The notes below the pieces were generated by a model. It did not search any database. It was not told the DNA's origin and saw nothing but the letters and a program-made list of their open reading frames with translations. Below, piece by piece: positions 9,061-17,795 of a stretch of 40,128 bases of DNA. Location of the stretch: positions 1 through 40,128 of the forward strand of contig CAYNST010000022.1 of assembly GCA_964399955.1 (NCBI GenBank). The letters run 5' to 3'. This DNA is from CAYNST01 sp964399955 (lineage in GTDB: Bacteria; Pseudomonadota; Gammaproteobacteria; Pseudomonadales; Cellvibrionaceae). Position 1 is the first letter of the stretch, and every line of letters begins with the position of its first letter. Both the position numbers and the translations under genes were made by a program.

Positions 9061-9081
9061 TTGAGCGGCTTCACCGCTCAA
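9061..9081 (+). other. perfect stem-loop between infB and rbfA
   Basis: TTGAGCGG (9061-9068) and CCGCTCAA (9074-9081) form an 8 bp stem with loop CTTCA. No T run follows, so this is more likely an RNA-processing or stability element than a terminator. Confidence 0.6.
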
Positions 9082-9107
9082 GCGGCCGCCAAGCTTTAGC
9101 CTTTGTT

Positions 9108-9497
9108 ATGCCTAGAGAATTTCACAGATCGGATCGCGTAGCCGATGCCGTACAGCGTACGCTGGCTTTGTTGATCCCTGCGGAGATCAATGATCCACGC
9201 CTGGGTATGGTCAATATCAACACCGTGAACGTCACGCGGGACTTGGCTCATGCCAAGGTGTTCGTGACGTTTGTGGGCCAGGAAGACCCGCAAGCGTGTA
9301 ACGAGTCGGTTGCCATCCTCAACAAGTCCGCAGCCTACTTGCGGACACTGCTTGGCAAGGAGCTGAGTCTGCGGGTAGTGCCGCGCTTGGGGTTTGTTTA
9401 CGACGAGTCGTCGGTGCGTGGTCAAGCCATCCGGCAGTTGATCGACAAGGCCATCGCGTCAGATAAATCCTCACGCAATGATGACGGTGAGGACTGA
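9108..9497 (+). CDS. rbfA: 30S ribosome-binding factor RbfA
   Basis: RbfA binds immature 30S subunits near the 5' end of 16S rRNA and helps late maturation. Family motifs are MPREFHRSDRVADAVQRTLA at the start, EINDPRLGMVNINTVNVTRD, AKVFVTFVG, and LRVVPRLGFVYDESSVRG. The frame is open back to a GTG at 9054. That longer start would place the 9061-9081 hairpin inside the gene and add residues unlike the family, so I chose ATG 9108 (129 aa; E. coli has 133). The upstream ribosome binding site is weak. truB follows within 3 nt, suggesting translational coupling. Confidence 0.95.
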   Translation: MPREFHRSDRVADAVQRTLALLIPAEINDPRLGMVNINTVNVTRDLAHAKVFVTFVGQEDPQACNESVAILNKSAAYLRTLLGKELSLRVVPRLGFVYDESSVRGQAIRQLIDKAIASDKSSRNDDGED

Positions 9498-9500
9498 GTA

Positions 9501-10445
9501 TTGGGCCGCAGCAAAAATTACGGCCGCTTGGTCGATGGTGTACTTATCCTGAACAAGTCCATGGGCATGACGTCCAATAAAGCCCTGCAAGAGGCCAAAC
9601 GCCTCTTCTTTGCCAATAAAGCCGGGCATACCGGCAGTCTGGACCCTTCCGCCACCGGTGTTTTGCCTTTGTGTTTTGGCGAGGCAACAAAATTTTCCCA
9701 ATTCCTCTTGAATGCCGATAAGCGCTACCGCAGCACGGTTCGTTTGGGCATGGCGACAACCACGGCGGACGCCGAGGGCGAAGTCATCAGCCAGGCGGAT
9801 GCCTCGCACCTGACGGCTGCCGATGTAAAAACGGCTTTGGTGCCTTTTCGCGGTGACATCATGCAGATACCTCCCATGGTTTCTGCCTTGAAACATCAGG
9901 GGCAACCGCTTTACAAACTGGCTCGCGCGGGCGTCGAAGTAGAAAGACCGGCGCGCCCCGTCACCTTGTATGAACTACGGCTACTGGGTTTCCGTCCGGG
10001 CGAGGTTGCCGAGGCGGATATTGAGTTGTTTTGCAGCAAGGGTACCTATGTGCGCAGCGTTGCCCAAGACCTGGGGGACGCATTGGGCGTGGGCGGACAT
10101 GTTGGTGCCTTGCACCGCGCGGCGTCGGGTCCTTTTGATGAGTCCGCTGGGGTATCTCTCCAGTCACTCTACGACGAGCGCGGCAATAATCCGGCAGACG
10201 TACTGGATCATCACCTGCTGTCTGTGGAATCGCTGTTGCAGCACTTGCCCCGGCTGGTTATTGATGCCAGCAGCAGCCATTACTTTTGCCACGGCAATCC
10301 GGTCATGGACCTCAAGGTCTACCGTTTGGGTGATCAAGGTGATACAGTGCGCGTTTGCCTGGACGATGGCCGCTTTCTTGGCGTTGGTGAGATCACAGAT
10401 GATGGCCGCGTAGCGCCCCGCAGGCTGGTGGTTTCAGGGGCATAA
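9501..10445 (+). CDS. truB: tRNA pseudouridine(55) synthase TruB
   Basis: TruB converts U55 in the T loop of tRNAs to pseudouridine. The catalytic aspartate is in GHTGSLDPSATGVLPLC (Asp48). LVDGVLILNKSMGMTSN at the start, the GDIMQIPPMVSALKHQGQPLY segment and the C-terminal PUA-like region fit the family. Length is 314 aa, the same as E. coli. The start is TTG at 9501, supported by GTGAGGA 7-9 nt upstream inside the end of rbfA. No ATG is available until Met21, after the conserved N-terminus. The rare start and tight spacing suggest coupling to rbfA translation. Confidence 0.95.
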   Translation: MGRSKNYGRLVDGVLILNKSMGMTSNKALQEAKRLFFANKAGHTGSLDPSATGVLPLCFGEATKFSQFLLNADKRYRSTVRLGMATTTADAEGEVISQADASHLTAADVKTALVPFRGDIMQIPPMVSALKHQGQPLYKLARAGVEVERPARPVTLYELRLLGFRPGEVAEADIELFCSKGTYVRSVAQDLGDALGVGGHVGALHRAASGPFDESAGVSLQSLYDERGNNPADVLDHHLLSVESLLQHLPRLVIDASSSHYFCHGNPVMDLKVYRLGDQGDTVRVCLDDGRFLGVGEITDDGRVAPRRLVVSGA

Positions 10446-10465
10446 AGATTTCGACCTGTCTGTCA

Positions 10466-10519
10466 ATATGCGCGGATAGGCCGTTCACTCCCCCAGGCGT
10501 TGGGCTTTGGGGTGCATAT
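10466..10519 (+). promoter_or_regulatory. structured leader upstream of rpsO
   Basis: ATATGC (10466-10471) pairs with GCATAT (10514-10519), and CACTCCCC (10486-10493) pairs with GGGGTG (10509-10514) with one bulge. The two pairings share the last base, so they may compete. The structure ends 25 nt before the rpsO ATG. S15 represses its own mRNA in E. coli through a leader structure; a similar role here is inference. Confidence 0.35.
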
Positions 10520-10544
10520 TCCATGAAAAATGAGGTAGTTAGAA

Positions 10545-10814
10545 ATGGCACTGAGTGTAGCAGAGAAATCAGAAATCGTAAAAACCTATCAAGCGGCTGA
10601 AAACGACACCGGTTCACCGGCTGTACAGGTCGCGCTTTTGACGGCAAACATCAACAAGCTGCAAAAGCATTTTGAGGGTCATAAACAGGACCACCATTCT
10701 CGTCGCGGCCTTATCCGCATGGTCAATCAGCGCCGAAAACTGCTGGACTATCTGAAGTCCAAAGACGGCGAGCGTTATGCCGCGCTCATCCAGCAGTTAG
10801 GTCTGCGCCGATAA
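10545..10814 (+). CDS. rpsO: 30S ribosomal protein S15
   Basis: S15 is a primary 16S rRNA-binding protein of the 30S platform. The 89 aa product has the full family sequence, including DTGSPAVQVALLTANINKLQ, HFEGHKQDHHSRRGL and RRKLLDYLKSKD. GAGG lies 9-12 nt upstream of the ATG. It is followed by a hairpin terminator and then pnp, the same arrangement as in E. coli, where the rpsO-pnp gap is an RNase III and RNase E processing site. Confidence 0.98.
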   Translation: MALSVAEKSEIVKTYQAAENDTGSPAVQVALLTANINKLQKHFEGHKQDHHSRRGLIRMVNQRRKLLDYLKSKDGERYAALIQQLGLRR

Positions 10815-10823
10815 TATTGCCTA

Positions 10824-10848
10824 GTGCCCGCTTTGCGGGCACTTCTTT
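10824..10848 (+). terminator. rpsO-pnp intergenic terminator
   Basis: GTGCCCGC (10824-10831) and GCGGGCAC (10835-10842) form an 8 bp stem with a TTT loop, then TTCTTT. Read-through is expected because pnp follows; it may also be a processing site. Confidence 0.8.
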
Positions 10849-10860
10849 ATTTGGTTCTCC

Positions 10861-10876
10861 TATTTTTTCGAAAATA
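10861..10876 (+). other. AT-rich UUCG-loop hairpin just before pnp
   Basis: TATTTT and AAAATA pair around the very stable tetraloop TTCG, 2 nt upstream of the pnp ribosome binding site AAGGAT (10879-10884). It could influence pnp translation or mRNA decay. This is inferred from the fold only. Confidence 0.4.
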
Positions 10877-10890
10877 TCAAGGATATAAAT

Positions 10891-13011
10891 GTGAATCCTG
10901 TCATCAAAAAATTTCAGTACGGTGACGATACAGTCACGCTGGAAACCGGGCGTGTAGCCCGGCAGGCCACCGGGGCCGTGCTGGTCACCATGGGTGAAAC
11001 CTGTGTGCTTTGCACCGTGGTTGGTGCCAAAGAAGCCTCACCTAACCAGGGCTTCTTCCCTTTGTCTGTTCATTATCAGGAAAAAAGCTATGCGGCCGGT
11101 CGTATACCGGGCGGTTTCTTCAAGCGCGAAGGTCGCGCCAGCGAGAAAGAAACACTGACCTCGCGCTTGATTGATCGCCCCATCCGTCCGTTGTTTCCGT
11201 CGGGTTATATGGCAGAAGTCCAGGTTATCTGTACCGTTTTGTCTGCAGAAAAAAATGTGGACCCAGATATTGTTGCCATGATCGGAACCTCTGCAGCGCT
11301 GTCTATTTCCGGTATCCCATTCAGTGGCCCCATCGGCGGTGCGCGTGTCGGCTACACCGAGGCCAACGGCTATATCCTGAACCCACGTTACTCAGCGTTA
11401 CAGGACTCTGAACTTGACATGGTTGTGGCCGGGACCAAAGACGCTGTTTTGATGGTTGAGTCGCAGGCCAACGAGCTGCCGGAAGACATCATGCTGGGCG
11501 CGGTACTCTACGCTCATCAGGAAATGCAGGCTGTTATCCAGGCCATTGAGGAACTGGTGAAGGCTGCAGGCAAGCCGCGCTGGGAGTGGCAGCCAGCGGC
11601 CGAAAATACCGAGCTGAAAAAGGGCCTGGAAAGCCTCTGTGCAAAATCCATCGGCGACGCCTATCAGATAGTTGATAAAGCCGAGCGCCGCGAGCGACTG
11701 AGCGAACTGCGCAGTCAGGCCGTGGAGAAACTTGCCAACGAAGAAACCGGCGTGACGGCGGATGACGTCAAGGGTGCCTTTGCCAAACTGGAAAAGAGCA
11801 CGGTTCGCAGCCGCATCGTTAAAGGCGAAAGCCGTATTGATGGGCGCGACAGTAAAACTGTGCGTCAACTGCAAATTGAGGTGGGTACACTGCCCAAGGT
11901 ACACGGCTCAGCGCTGTTTACCCGTGGTGAAACTCAGGCGTTGGTTGTTGCTACGCTGGGCTCCGCTCGGGACGCGCAGATCATCGACGCACTGGAAGGC
12001 GAGCGCAAAGACAATTTCATGCTGCATTACAACTTCCCACCCTACTCGGTCGGTGAGTGTGGCCGCATGATGGGCGCTGGTCGGCGCGAAGTTGGCCACG
12101 GGCGTTTGGCGCGTCGCGGTATTGCGGCAGTACTGCCGAAATTGGCGGACTTCCCCTACACCATGCGTGTCGTCAGTGAGATAACGGAATCCAACGGCTC
12201 CAGCTCTATGGCATCCGTGTGCGGCGCCAGCTTGGCTTTGATGGATGCAGGCGTGCCCATCAAGGCGCCAGTGGCCGGTATCGCCATGGGCTTGGTGAAA
12301 GAAGGCAGTGAATTTGCCGTACTCACCGACATCCTGGGTGATGAAGACCACCTCGGGGATATGGACTTCAAAGTGGCCGGTACCGCCAACGGCGTGACGG
12401 CTTTGCAAATGGACATCAAAATCCAGGGCATCACCGAAGAAATCATGGATGTAGCGCTGGAGCAGGCTCTGCAGGCTCGATTGCACATCCTGGCCGAGAT
12501 GAACAAGATCATTGCTGTGTCGCGTACAGAGTTGTCTGACAACGCGCCGCAGTTCCACACGCTTAAAGTGGACTCGGACAAAATTCGGGATATTATTGGC
12601 AAGGGCGGCGCCACTATCCGCTCCATCACCGAAGAAAGCGGCGCGTCTGTTGATATCGAAGACGACGGTACAGTGAAGATTTATGCCGTCGACGGTGACA
12701 GCCTGCAGAAGGCGATTGACCGCATCAGCGAGATCACCGCTGAAGTCGAGATTGGTGAAATATACGAAGGTGTTGTGAATCGCATCGTCGACTTTGGCGC
12801 CTTTGTCAACTTCCTCCCGGGCAAAGACGGCTTGGTGCATATATCGCAGATTGCCCACGAGCGCGTCAACAGCGTGGGCGATTACCTGCAGATGGGCCAG
12901 AAGGTCAAGGTAAAGTGTCTGGATGTGGACAACCGCGGCCGGGTGAAGCTGTCTATCAAGGAAACCTTGCCTGCTCCTCAGCAGCAAGAGACATCGGCAT
13001 CGGATGAATAG
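10891..13011 (+). CDS. pnp: polyribonucleotide nucleotidyltransferase (PNPase)
   Basis: PNPase degrades RNA 3' to 5' by phosphorolysis and can add tails. It works in the degradosome and with Hfq-bound sRNAs. The 706 aa protein has two RNase PH domains (about 10-140 and 310-460), an alpha-helical linker, a KH domain (about 553-610; DKIRDIIGKGGATIRSITEE) and an S1 domain (about 620-690; YEGVVNRIVDFGAFVNFLPG). The start is GTG at 10891 with AAGGAT 6 nt upstream; the N-terminal residues after it match the family. It is the last gene of the operon and is followed by a strong terminator. Confidence 0.98.
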   Translation: MNPVIKKFQYGDDTVTLETGRVARQATGAVLVTMGETCVLCTVVGAKEASPNQGFFPLSVHYQEKSYAAGRIPGGFFKREGRASEKETLTSRLIDRPIRPLFPSGYMAEVQVICTVLSAEKNVDPDIVAMIGTSAALSISGIPFSGPIGGARVGYTEANGYILNPRYSALQDSELDMVVAGTKDAVLMVESQANELPEDIMLGAVLYAHQEMQAVIQAIEELVKAAGKPRWEWQPAAENTELKKGLESLCAKSIGDAYQIVDKAERRERLSELRSQAVEKLANEETGVTADDVKGAFAKLEKSTVRSRIVKGESRIDGRDSKTVRQLQIEVGTLPKVHGSALFTRGETQALVVATLGSARDAQIIDALEGERKDNFMLHYNFPPYSVGECGRMMGAGRREVGHGRLARRGIAAVLPKLADFPYTMRVVSEITESNGSSSMASVCGASLALMDAGVPIKAPVAGIAMGLVKEGSEFAVLTDILGDEDHLGDMDFKVAGTANGVTALQMDIKIQGITEEIMDVALEQALQARLHILAEMNKIIAVSRTELSDNAPQFHTLKVDSDKIRDIIGKGGATIRSITEESGASVDIEDDGTVKIYAVDGDSLQKAIDRISEITAEVEIGEIYEGVVNRIVDFGAFVNFLPGKDGLVHISQIAHERVNSVGDYLQMGQKVKVKCLDVDNRGRVKLSIKETLPAPQQQETSASDE

Positions 13012-13032
13012 CGGTTCTGCTCAGCTGAACTG

Positions 13033-13058
13033 AAAACCCGCCTCGGCGGGTTTTTTTT
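13033..13058 (+). terminator. intrinsic terminator after pnp
   Basis: AAAACCCGCC (13033-13042) pairs with GGCGGGTTTT (13045-13054); the T run extends to 13058. It closes the operon. Confidence 0.95.
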
Positions 13059-13071
13059 CGTAGATAAGAAT

Positions 13072-13950
13072 ATGACAGAGCCGGACATGAGAATTCAAAA
13101 AAACATAAGACCCGGGCGATTGCCGCCGGCTATTTCCGCCTTGGTTTTGGTAGCCGTTCAGCTGCCCGCATGGGCTGACGCCGACCTGGGCGAAGGCATT
13201 GCGCTGGAGCCAAAACGCATGGAAGCCGGGATTGGTCTGGTGGGCCAGTATCTTGGCGATTACCGAGGCTCAAAGCGCTATCAGCTGAAGGCGCTGCCAA
13301 TCCCGTATTTTATCTACTTCGGCCGCTTCATCAAGGCCGACGGTAGAGGAGTGCGCGGTGATTTCATAGCCAATGATCGTCTGGAGATCAACTTGTCTTT
13401 TGATGGCGCTCTGAGTGGCGACAGTGACGGTAATGAGCTGCGCGCAGGCATGCCGCGGCTCGCCAACAATTTTGAGTTTGGGCCTGCGCTGAATATCAAC
13501 TTGACCGGAGCCAGTTTCAGAACCGGCTGGTCTTTGGAACTGCCGCTGCGTGCCGTTGTGGCCGTGGATATAGAGCGTATAGACTTGCGTCATGTCGGCT
13601 TTTTATCCAGCCCGCGGCTCACTTGGCGGCAGCCGGATTTTTACGCGGGATGGCGGATGACGGCGGGCTTTGGCGCAGTTTGGGCCAGTGAGGACTACCA
13701 CGCCTACTTCTATGAGGTGGAACCCGCCTACGCAACTGCCTGGCGGCCGCAATACGCTGCATCGGCCGGGTACAGTGGGGTCTACGCAGGAGTGGCTGCC
13801 TTCAAGCAGGTGGGCGACTGGCGGTTGGCCATGTCATTCCGCTACGACAATCTGGCGTCAGCGGCGTTTGCCGACAGCCCACTGGTAGAAACCGAGCACT
13901 TCTACAGCCTTAGCTTTGGCCTGATCCGGACCTTCTGGAGCAGAAGCTGA
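13072..13950 (+). CDS. MipA/OmpV family outer-membrane protein
   Basis: This is predicted to be an outer-membrane beta-barrel of the MltA-interacting protein (MipA/OmpV) family. The first 40 residues hold a signal peptide with hydrophobic core AISALVLVAVQLPAWA and a likely cleavage after AWA. The mature part has the family's N-terminal pattern (GIGLVGQYLGDYRGSKRYQ, then LPIPYFIYFGRFIKADGRGV). It continues as alternating aromatic/polar strands and ends in SLSFGLIRTFWSRS. Family members act as a scaffold for murein enzymes or as porin-like proteins; the role here is unknown. The start could also be ATG 13087. It is read after the pnp terminator and is convergent with the bactofilin gene. Confidence 0.8.
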   Translation: MTEPDMRIQKNIRPGRLPPAISALVLVAVQLPAWADADLGEGIALEPKRMEAGIGLVGQYLGDYRGSKRYQLKALPIPYFIYFGRFIKADGRGVRGDFIANDRLEINLSFDGALSGDSDGNELRAGMPRLANNFEFGPALNINLTGASFRTGWSLELPLRAVVAVDIERIDLRHVGFLSSPRLTWRQPDFYAGWRMTAGFGAVWASEDYHAYFYEVEPAYATAWRPQYAASAGYSGVYAGVAAFKQVGDWRLAMSFRYDNLASAAFADSPLVETEHFYSLSFGLIRTFWSRS

Positions 13951-13992
13951 CCTGGTTGCGGCCTCGGGTGAGCTCCTGGGGTAAGCGCGGGA

Positions 13993-14778
13993 TCAGGCCT
14001 GCGCTTTTTCCCCTTTGCTTTTGCCGGTGAAACCATTGCCCAACTCCGTCTTCTTGGCGGATTCTATATCGGTGGCTACGAATTCCGCCTTCTTGCTGAT
14101 TTCCGTCCCCAGGCTACGCGTCTCGGCTTTCTTGTTGGATTCCATGTCTATTGTGCCACGGAACCTGGCGCCGTCTTCCAGGGTAACCCGGTCGGCGACC
14201 AGGTTGCCGGTCACTTCGCTGGAAGCTTTAATGCATATGCGTTCCTGAGCAAACAGGTCACCCTCTACTGAGCCTTCGATGGTGATGGTTTTGGCTTTCA
14301 AGTTGGCTTTGACAACGCCCAGCTTGCCGACCGTCAAATGGTGACCTTTCAAATCTACCGTGCCTTCGACCCGCCCCTGAATCAGCAGATCCTCCTCGCC
14401 ACTGAGTTCACCTTTGAAGTGGATTTTCGCGCCAACAACGGCCCGGGGCACTACCGAGTCATCGGCCGACGAGTAAGGTTGCAGGGGCCTGCTGGGAGGG
14501 AAGGTGGGTACCATGTCCGCAGATAGGAAGTCTTCATCACTCTTGCCGCCGCTATTTTTGTTCAGTCGCATGGAGAGAGTCCTCTGGTTGGGTAGCTGTT
14601 CTTGGCGGGCTGCCGGAACGGTGGAACGGGTTGCGGGGTCGTCAGGCCTGTCTGGCCCAGAGGTTGCACGACCACTTGGCGCTACGGGCGGCTCTGGGCT
14701 GTCCGTTTCCTCTGGCCGGTCGGCCTGTGGCGCAACCAGAACCGAGTCTTTTTTTGTTGTGCGGTGGAAGCCAAACAT
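13993..14778 (-). CDS. bactofilin family cytoskeletal protein
   Basis: Bactofilins polymerise into filaments that help place cell-wall enzymes and shape the cell. The bactofilin (DUF583) domain lies at about residues 112-215: repeated short strands such as GAKIHFKGELSGEEDLLIQG, GRVEGTVDLKGHHLTVGKLG and DRVTLEDGARFRGTIDME, the beta-helix pattern of the family. The first 110 residues are Pro/Ser/Asp-rich and probably disordered, and the C-terminal 45 are Lys/Glu-rich. No signal peptide or membrane segment is seen. The gene stands alone, 315 nt upstream-side from ppc, so its partner enzymes are not identified here. Confidence 0.88.
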   Translation of the reverse strand: MFGFHRTTKKDSVLVAPQADRPEETDSPEPPVAPSGRATSGPDRPDDPATRSTVPAARQEQLPNQRTLSMRLNKNSGGKSDEDFLSADMVPTFPPSRPLQPYSSADDSVVPRAVVGAKIHFKGELSGEEDLLIQGRVEGTVDLKGHHLTVGKLGVVKANLKAKTITIEGSVEGDLFAQERICIKASSEVTGNLVADRVTLEDGARFRGTIDMESNKKAETRSLGTEISKKAEFVATDIESAKKTELGNGFTGKSKGEKAQA

Positions 14779-15096
14779 GAAAAATATCCCAAGTGCAAGG
14801 GTTGCTGTCGCAGTCCGGCTGCAGGTGTGGTCGCGGACGCTGGCGCCGTGTCACATCGCTGTTGATCGGGTTTGACCTGCGGAACGGGCAGTCGGGGACC
14901 GTCCCTTCCGCACAAGCCGTCTTGGCCGGTCAGCCACTTGGGGCTGCCTGTCCCGGAAACCCCGCATACCGGCGTCTGCAGCGGAATCACTATCTTCAGA
15001 TTCTTTCAGCCTAGTTGAAAACCGCCGCGACCAGTTGAAAGGGGCGCCAAAATTGCCTGCCTGTGATCAATACCTCTGCCCGCGCGGTATTGAAGT
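14779..15096. other. gap between ppc and bactofilin genes
   Basis: No credible gene is seen in these 318 bp; the reading frames present are GC-rich shadows. CAATACC (15068-15074) and GGTATTG (15086-15092 region) form an inverted repeat a few nt beyond the ppc stop. No T run follows on either strand, so a classic terminator is not supported. The bactofilin promoter must lie here, but no good -35/-10 pair was found. Confidence 0.5.
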
Positions 15097-17715
15097 TTAT
15101 CCCGTGTTGCGCATTCCTGCGGCGATGCCGGCCATGGTCACTTTCAAAGCCCGTTCCAGGTCCGCGCTGATGCCTCCGGCCTTGCGCTCCCGCTTGATCA
15201 GTTCCGCCTGCAGGAAGTTGAGTGGGTCAACATAGGGTTTGCGTACGTTGATGGTACTTTGCAATGTCGGGTCGCTGTCCAGCAAGGCTTGCTGGTGCTT
15301 CAGTTTATTCAACAACTGCTCGGAGGCCTCCAGATCGTCGCGCAGGGATTGACCCAGTTCGCGCAGGTTTTCCGGAACCAGCTGGCGCTCGTAATAAAGG
15401 CAAATGTGTGCATCGGCTTTGCCCAAGACCATTTCGATCAAATCAATAAAACTTGAGAAGAACGGCCAGTTGGCAACCATGTCCTCCAGTGTTTCCGGAG
15501 CTTCGCGCAGGCCGCATTCCAGCCCCTGGCGAAACCCGAGCCAGGCGGGAAGGTTGAGGCGCACCTGAGCCCATGCAAAAACCCACGGAATGGCGCGCAG
15601 GCTTTCCACGCCACCGGTGGCTTTGCGTTTGGCCGGGCGACTGCCGAGCGCCAGTTTGTTCAGCTCTTGTTCGGGCGTCAGGCTGCGGAAGTACTCGACA
15701 AAATGTGGGTGGCCCCGCACCACACTGCGGTACGCCTCCAGGCTTTGTTGGGCCATCTTCTCCATGAGATCCCGCCACTCCGGTTGCGGCAACGCATTGG
15801 GGGCAAGAGTGGCGTGCAAGGTGGCCGTAACATAGGTAGACAGGCTTCGAAGTGCTGTTTTAGGAAAACCGAACTTGTACCGAATCATCTCGCCTTGTTC
15901 GGTCACGCGGATCTTGCCCTTGACCGACCCGGGCGGCTGCGATGCCATGGCTTTTTCCACCGGGCCGCCGCCACGGCCCACGGTGCCGCCACGGCCGTGG
16001 AACAGCATCAGGTCCACGCCGTACTTCTCGGCAATACTGACCAGCTGTTCCTGCGCCTTGTACTGTGCCCAGGTGGCGGCAAACTTGCCCGCGTCCTTGG
16101 CCGAATCTGAATAGCCAATCATGATTGTTTGCCGACTGCGGCTGTACTCTTGATACCAAGGCAACTGCCAGAGTTGATCCATGACCGCCGGTGCGCGGTC
16201 CAGGTCGTCGAGGGTTTCGAATAGCGGCACGATCGGCATCTTCCAGGTCATGCCACACTCTTTCAGAATCAGGGCAACAGCCAGAACATCCGAAGGCTGT
16301 TGCGCCATGGAAATGATGTATTGCGAGAGAATCTCCTGTGGCTCCAGTGCTATCACCCTGCAGGTGTCGAGCACTTCTTTGGACTCTGCGCTTACCGGCC
16401 AATGCGAGGGCAGGAGGGGGCGTTTGTTATTGAGTTGTTCCAGCAGAAAATCCTGGCGCTTTTGTTCGTTCCATTCTTTATAACTGCCCATGTCAAGATA
16501 ACGCGTCAGCTCATCCAGCAATTGCACGTGGCGTTCGCCGTCTTGACGGATATCCAGAGGGACCAGGCTAATGCCAAAGCAGTTGATTCTGCGGATGGTG
16601 TCCGTCAGAGGGCCATTGGCGACGTAGTCCAGACCCACCTCGCACAACGACCGGTAACACAGCAGCAGTGGCTCGAGCAGGTCGTCGCGGCGCGTAATCA
16701 CGGTGGGTGGCGGGGCCACATCCTTGCCGGCTACGCAGCCTTCGGTCCAGTCCAGGGTGTCTTTTATGCGGTTGCGCAAACCGTGCAATATGTCACGGTA
16801 AGGGGTCTTGCTGGGGTGCGGAAGCTTGGCCAGCAGAGCAGGGCTTGCCGCCTGCATGCTCAGGTCGCCGCCCAGGCTGTGAACATCGCGCAAGAACAGC
16901 TCTGCCGCCATCCACCGCCCCAGCAGTAGCACCTCTTTGGTTACCGCGTGGGTAACATTTGGGTTGCCGTCCCTGTCGCCGCCCATCCAGGAGTAGAAGC
17001 GAAAAGGTTGAAATTCAATAGGCAGCTTTTGTCCAAGCCGGCGGCTGCAGAGGCGGTCCAAATGGCGCAAGAATTCTGGAACAGCTTGCCAAAGGCTGTT
17101 TTCAATCACCGCGAAGCCCCAACGCGCTTCATCGACAGCGGTCGGGCGATCATCGCGAATCTCGTTGGTGCTCCAGATTTCTTCAATGATGCGGTGCAGG
17201 CGCCCGCGCTGTTTGTCGTGTTCGAAGGACAATAAATCCTGGCGGCGCCGGTCGGACAATGTGGAGGCGATCTGGTGGTATTTTCGGATCAGGGTGCGGC
17301 GCGATACCTCGGTGGGATGCGCGGTCAAGACCAGCTCTATGCGCAGTTTTTTGACCACATCAATCAGCTGATCCTTGCCCAGGTCGTTGACGAAATCAAC
17401 CAAAGTGGCGTCCAGACTGTCGTGTCCCTCGGCTTCGACGCTGGCGTGAAACTCCTGGTCAGCGATGTTTGCCAGATTCAGAAACTGGTTGAACGCGCGC
17501 GCGATAGGTAAGATGTCGGCGTCTTCCAGCTCGCCAAGCAAATTTGCGAGCGCATCCGGGTTGGCCTCATCAGTATTATTGATGGCCTTTCCCAGAGTGC
17601 GTATTTCCTCCACTTTACGAAAAATTGCTGGCCCTTCATGCTGCAATAGCGTTTCCCCAAGCAGCTCGCCCAGTAGGCGGACATTGTCGCGCAGTGTGTC
17701 TGGCAATTTGGTCAT
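15097..17715 (-). CDS. ppc: phosphoenolpyruvate carboxylase
   Basis: This enzyme carboxylates PEP to oxaloacetate and so replenishes the TCA cycle. The 872 aa protein carries the catalytic histidine in VLTAHPTEVSRRTL (about 133), the GGDRDGNPNVT loop, the YSDSAKDAGK motif, the HGRGGTVGRGGGP loop, and the C-terminal GMRNTG involved in the active site. I chose ATG 17713-17715, with AGGAG 8 nt upstream, over the preceding in-frame TTG. The gene is downstream of panB on the same strand but has its own likely promoter in the 80 nt gap. Confidence 0.97.
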   Translation of the reverse strand: MTKLPDTLRDNVRLLGELLGETLLQHEGPAIFRKVEEIRTLGKAINNTDEANPDALANLLGELEDADILPIARAFNQFLNLANIADQEFHASVEAEGHDSLDATLVDFVNDLGKDQLIDVVKKLRIELVLTAHPTEVSRRTLIRKYHQIASTLSDRRRQDLLSFEHDKQRGRLHRIIEEIWSTNEIRDDRPTAVDEARWGFAVIENSLWQAVPEFLRHLDRLCSRRLGQKLPIEFQPFRFYSWMGGDRDGNPNVTHAVTKEVLLLGRWMAAELFLRDVHSLGGDLSMQAASPALLAKLPHPSKTPYRDILHGLRNRIKDTLDWTEGCVAGKDVAPPPTVITRRDDLLEPLLLCYRSLCEVGLDYVANGPLTDTIRRINCFGISLVPLDIRQDGERHVQLLDELTRYLDMGSYKEWNEQKRQDFLLEQLNNKRPLLPSHWPVSAESKEVLDTCRVIALEPQEILSQYIISMAQQPSDVLAVALILKECGMTWKMPIVPLFETLDDLDRAPAVMDQLWQLPWYQEYSRSRQTIMIGYSDSAKDAGKFAATWAQYKAQEQLVSIAEKYGVDLMLFHGRGGTVGRGGGPVEKAMASQPPGSVKGKIRVTEQGEMIRYKFGFPKTALRSLSTYVTATLHATLAPNALPQPEWRDLMEKMAQQSLEAYRSVVRGHPHFVEYFRSLTPEQELNKLALGSRPAKRKATGGVESLRAIPWVFAWAQVRLNLPAWLGFRQGLECGLREAPETLEDMVANWPFFSSFIDLIEMVLGKADAHICLYYERQLVPENLRELGQSLRDDLEASEQLLNKLKHQQALLDSDPTLQSTINVRKPYVDPLNFLQAELIKRERKAGGISADLERALKVTMAGIAAGMRNTG

Positions 17716-17742
17716 CAACTGGTCTCCTAAGTGTAGGCGGCT

Positions 17743-17773
17743 ATTCTAGCACCGCAGATTGTACTGGTGGCAA
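17743..17773 (-). promoter_or_regulatory. probable ppc promoter
   Basis: On the minus strand TTGCCA (17773-17768) and an extended -10, TGC plus TAGAAT (17748-17743), are separated by 19 nt. The long spacer is partly offset by the extended -10. The transcript would start about 20 nt before the ppc ATG. Confidence 0.45.
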
Positions 17774-17795
17774 GTGCGCTGGCGGTTCAGCCACC

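Noticed and set aside
7596..9074. 492-codon minus-strand frame across infB
   Set aside because: Shadow of the conserved infB G domain and C-terminal domains; no independent family features.
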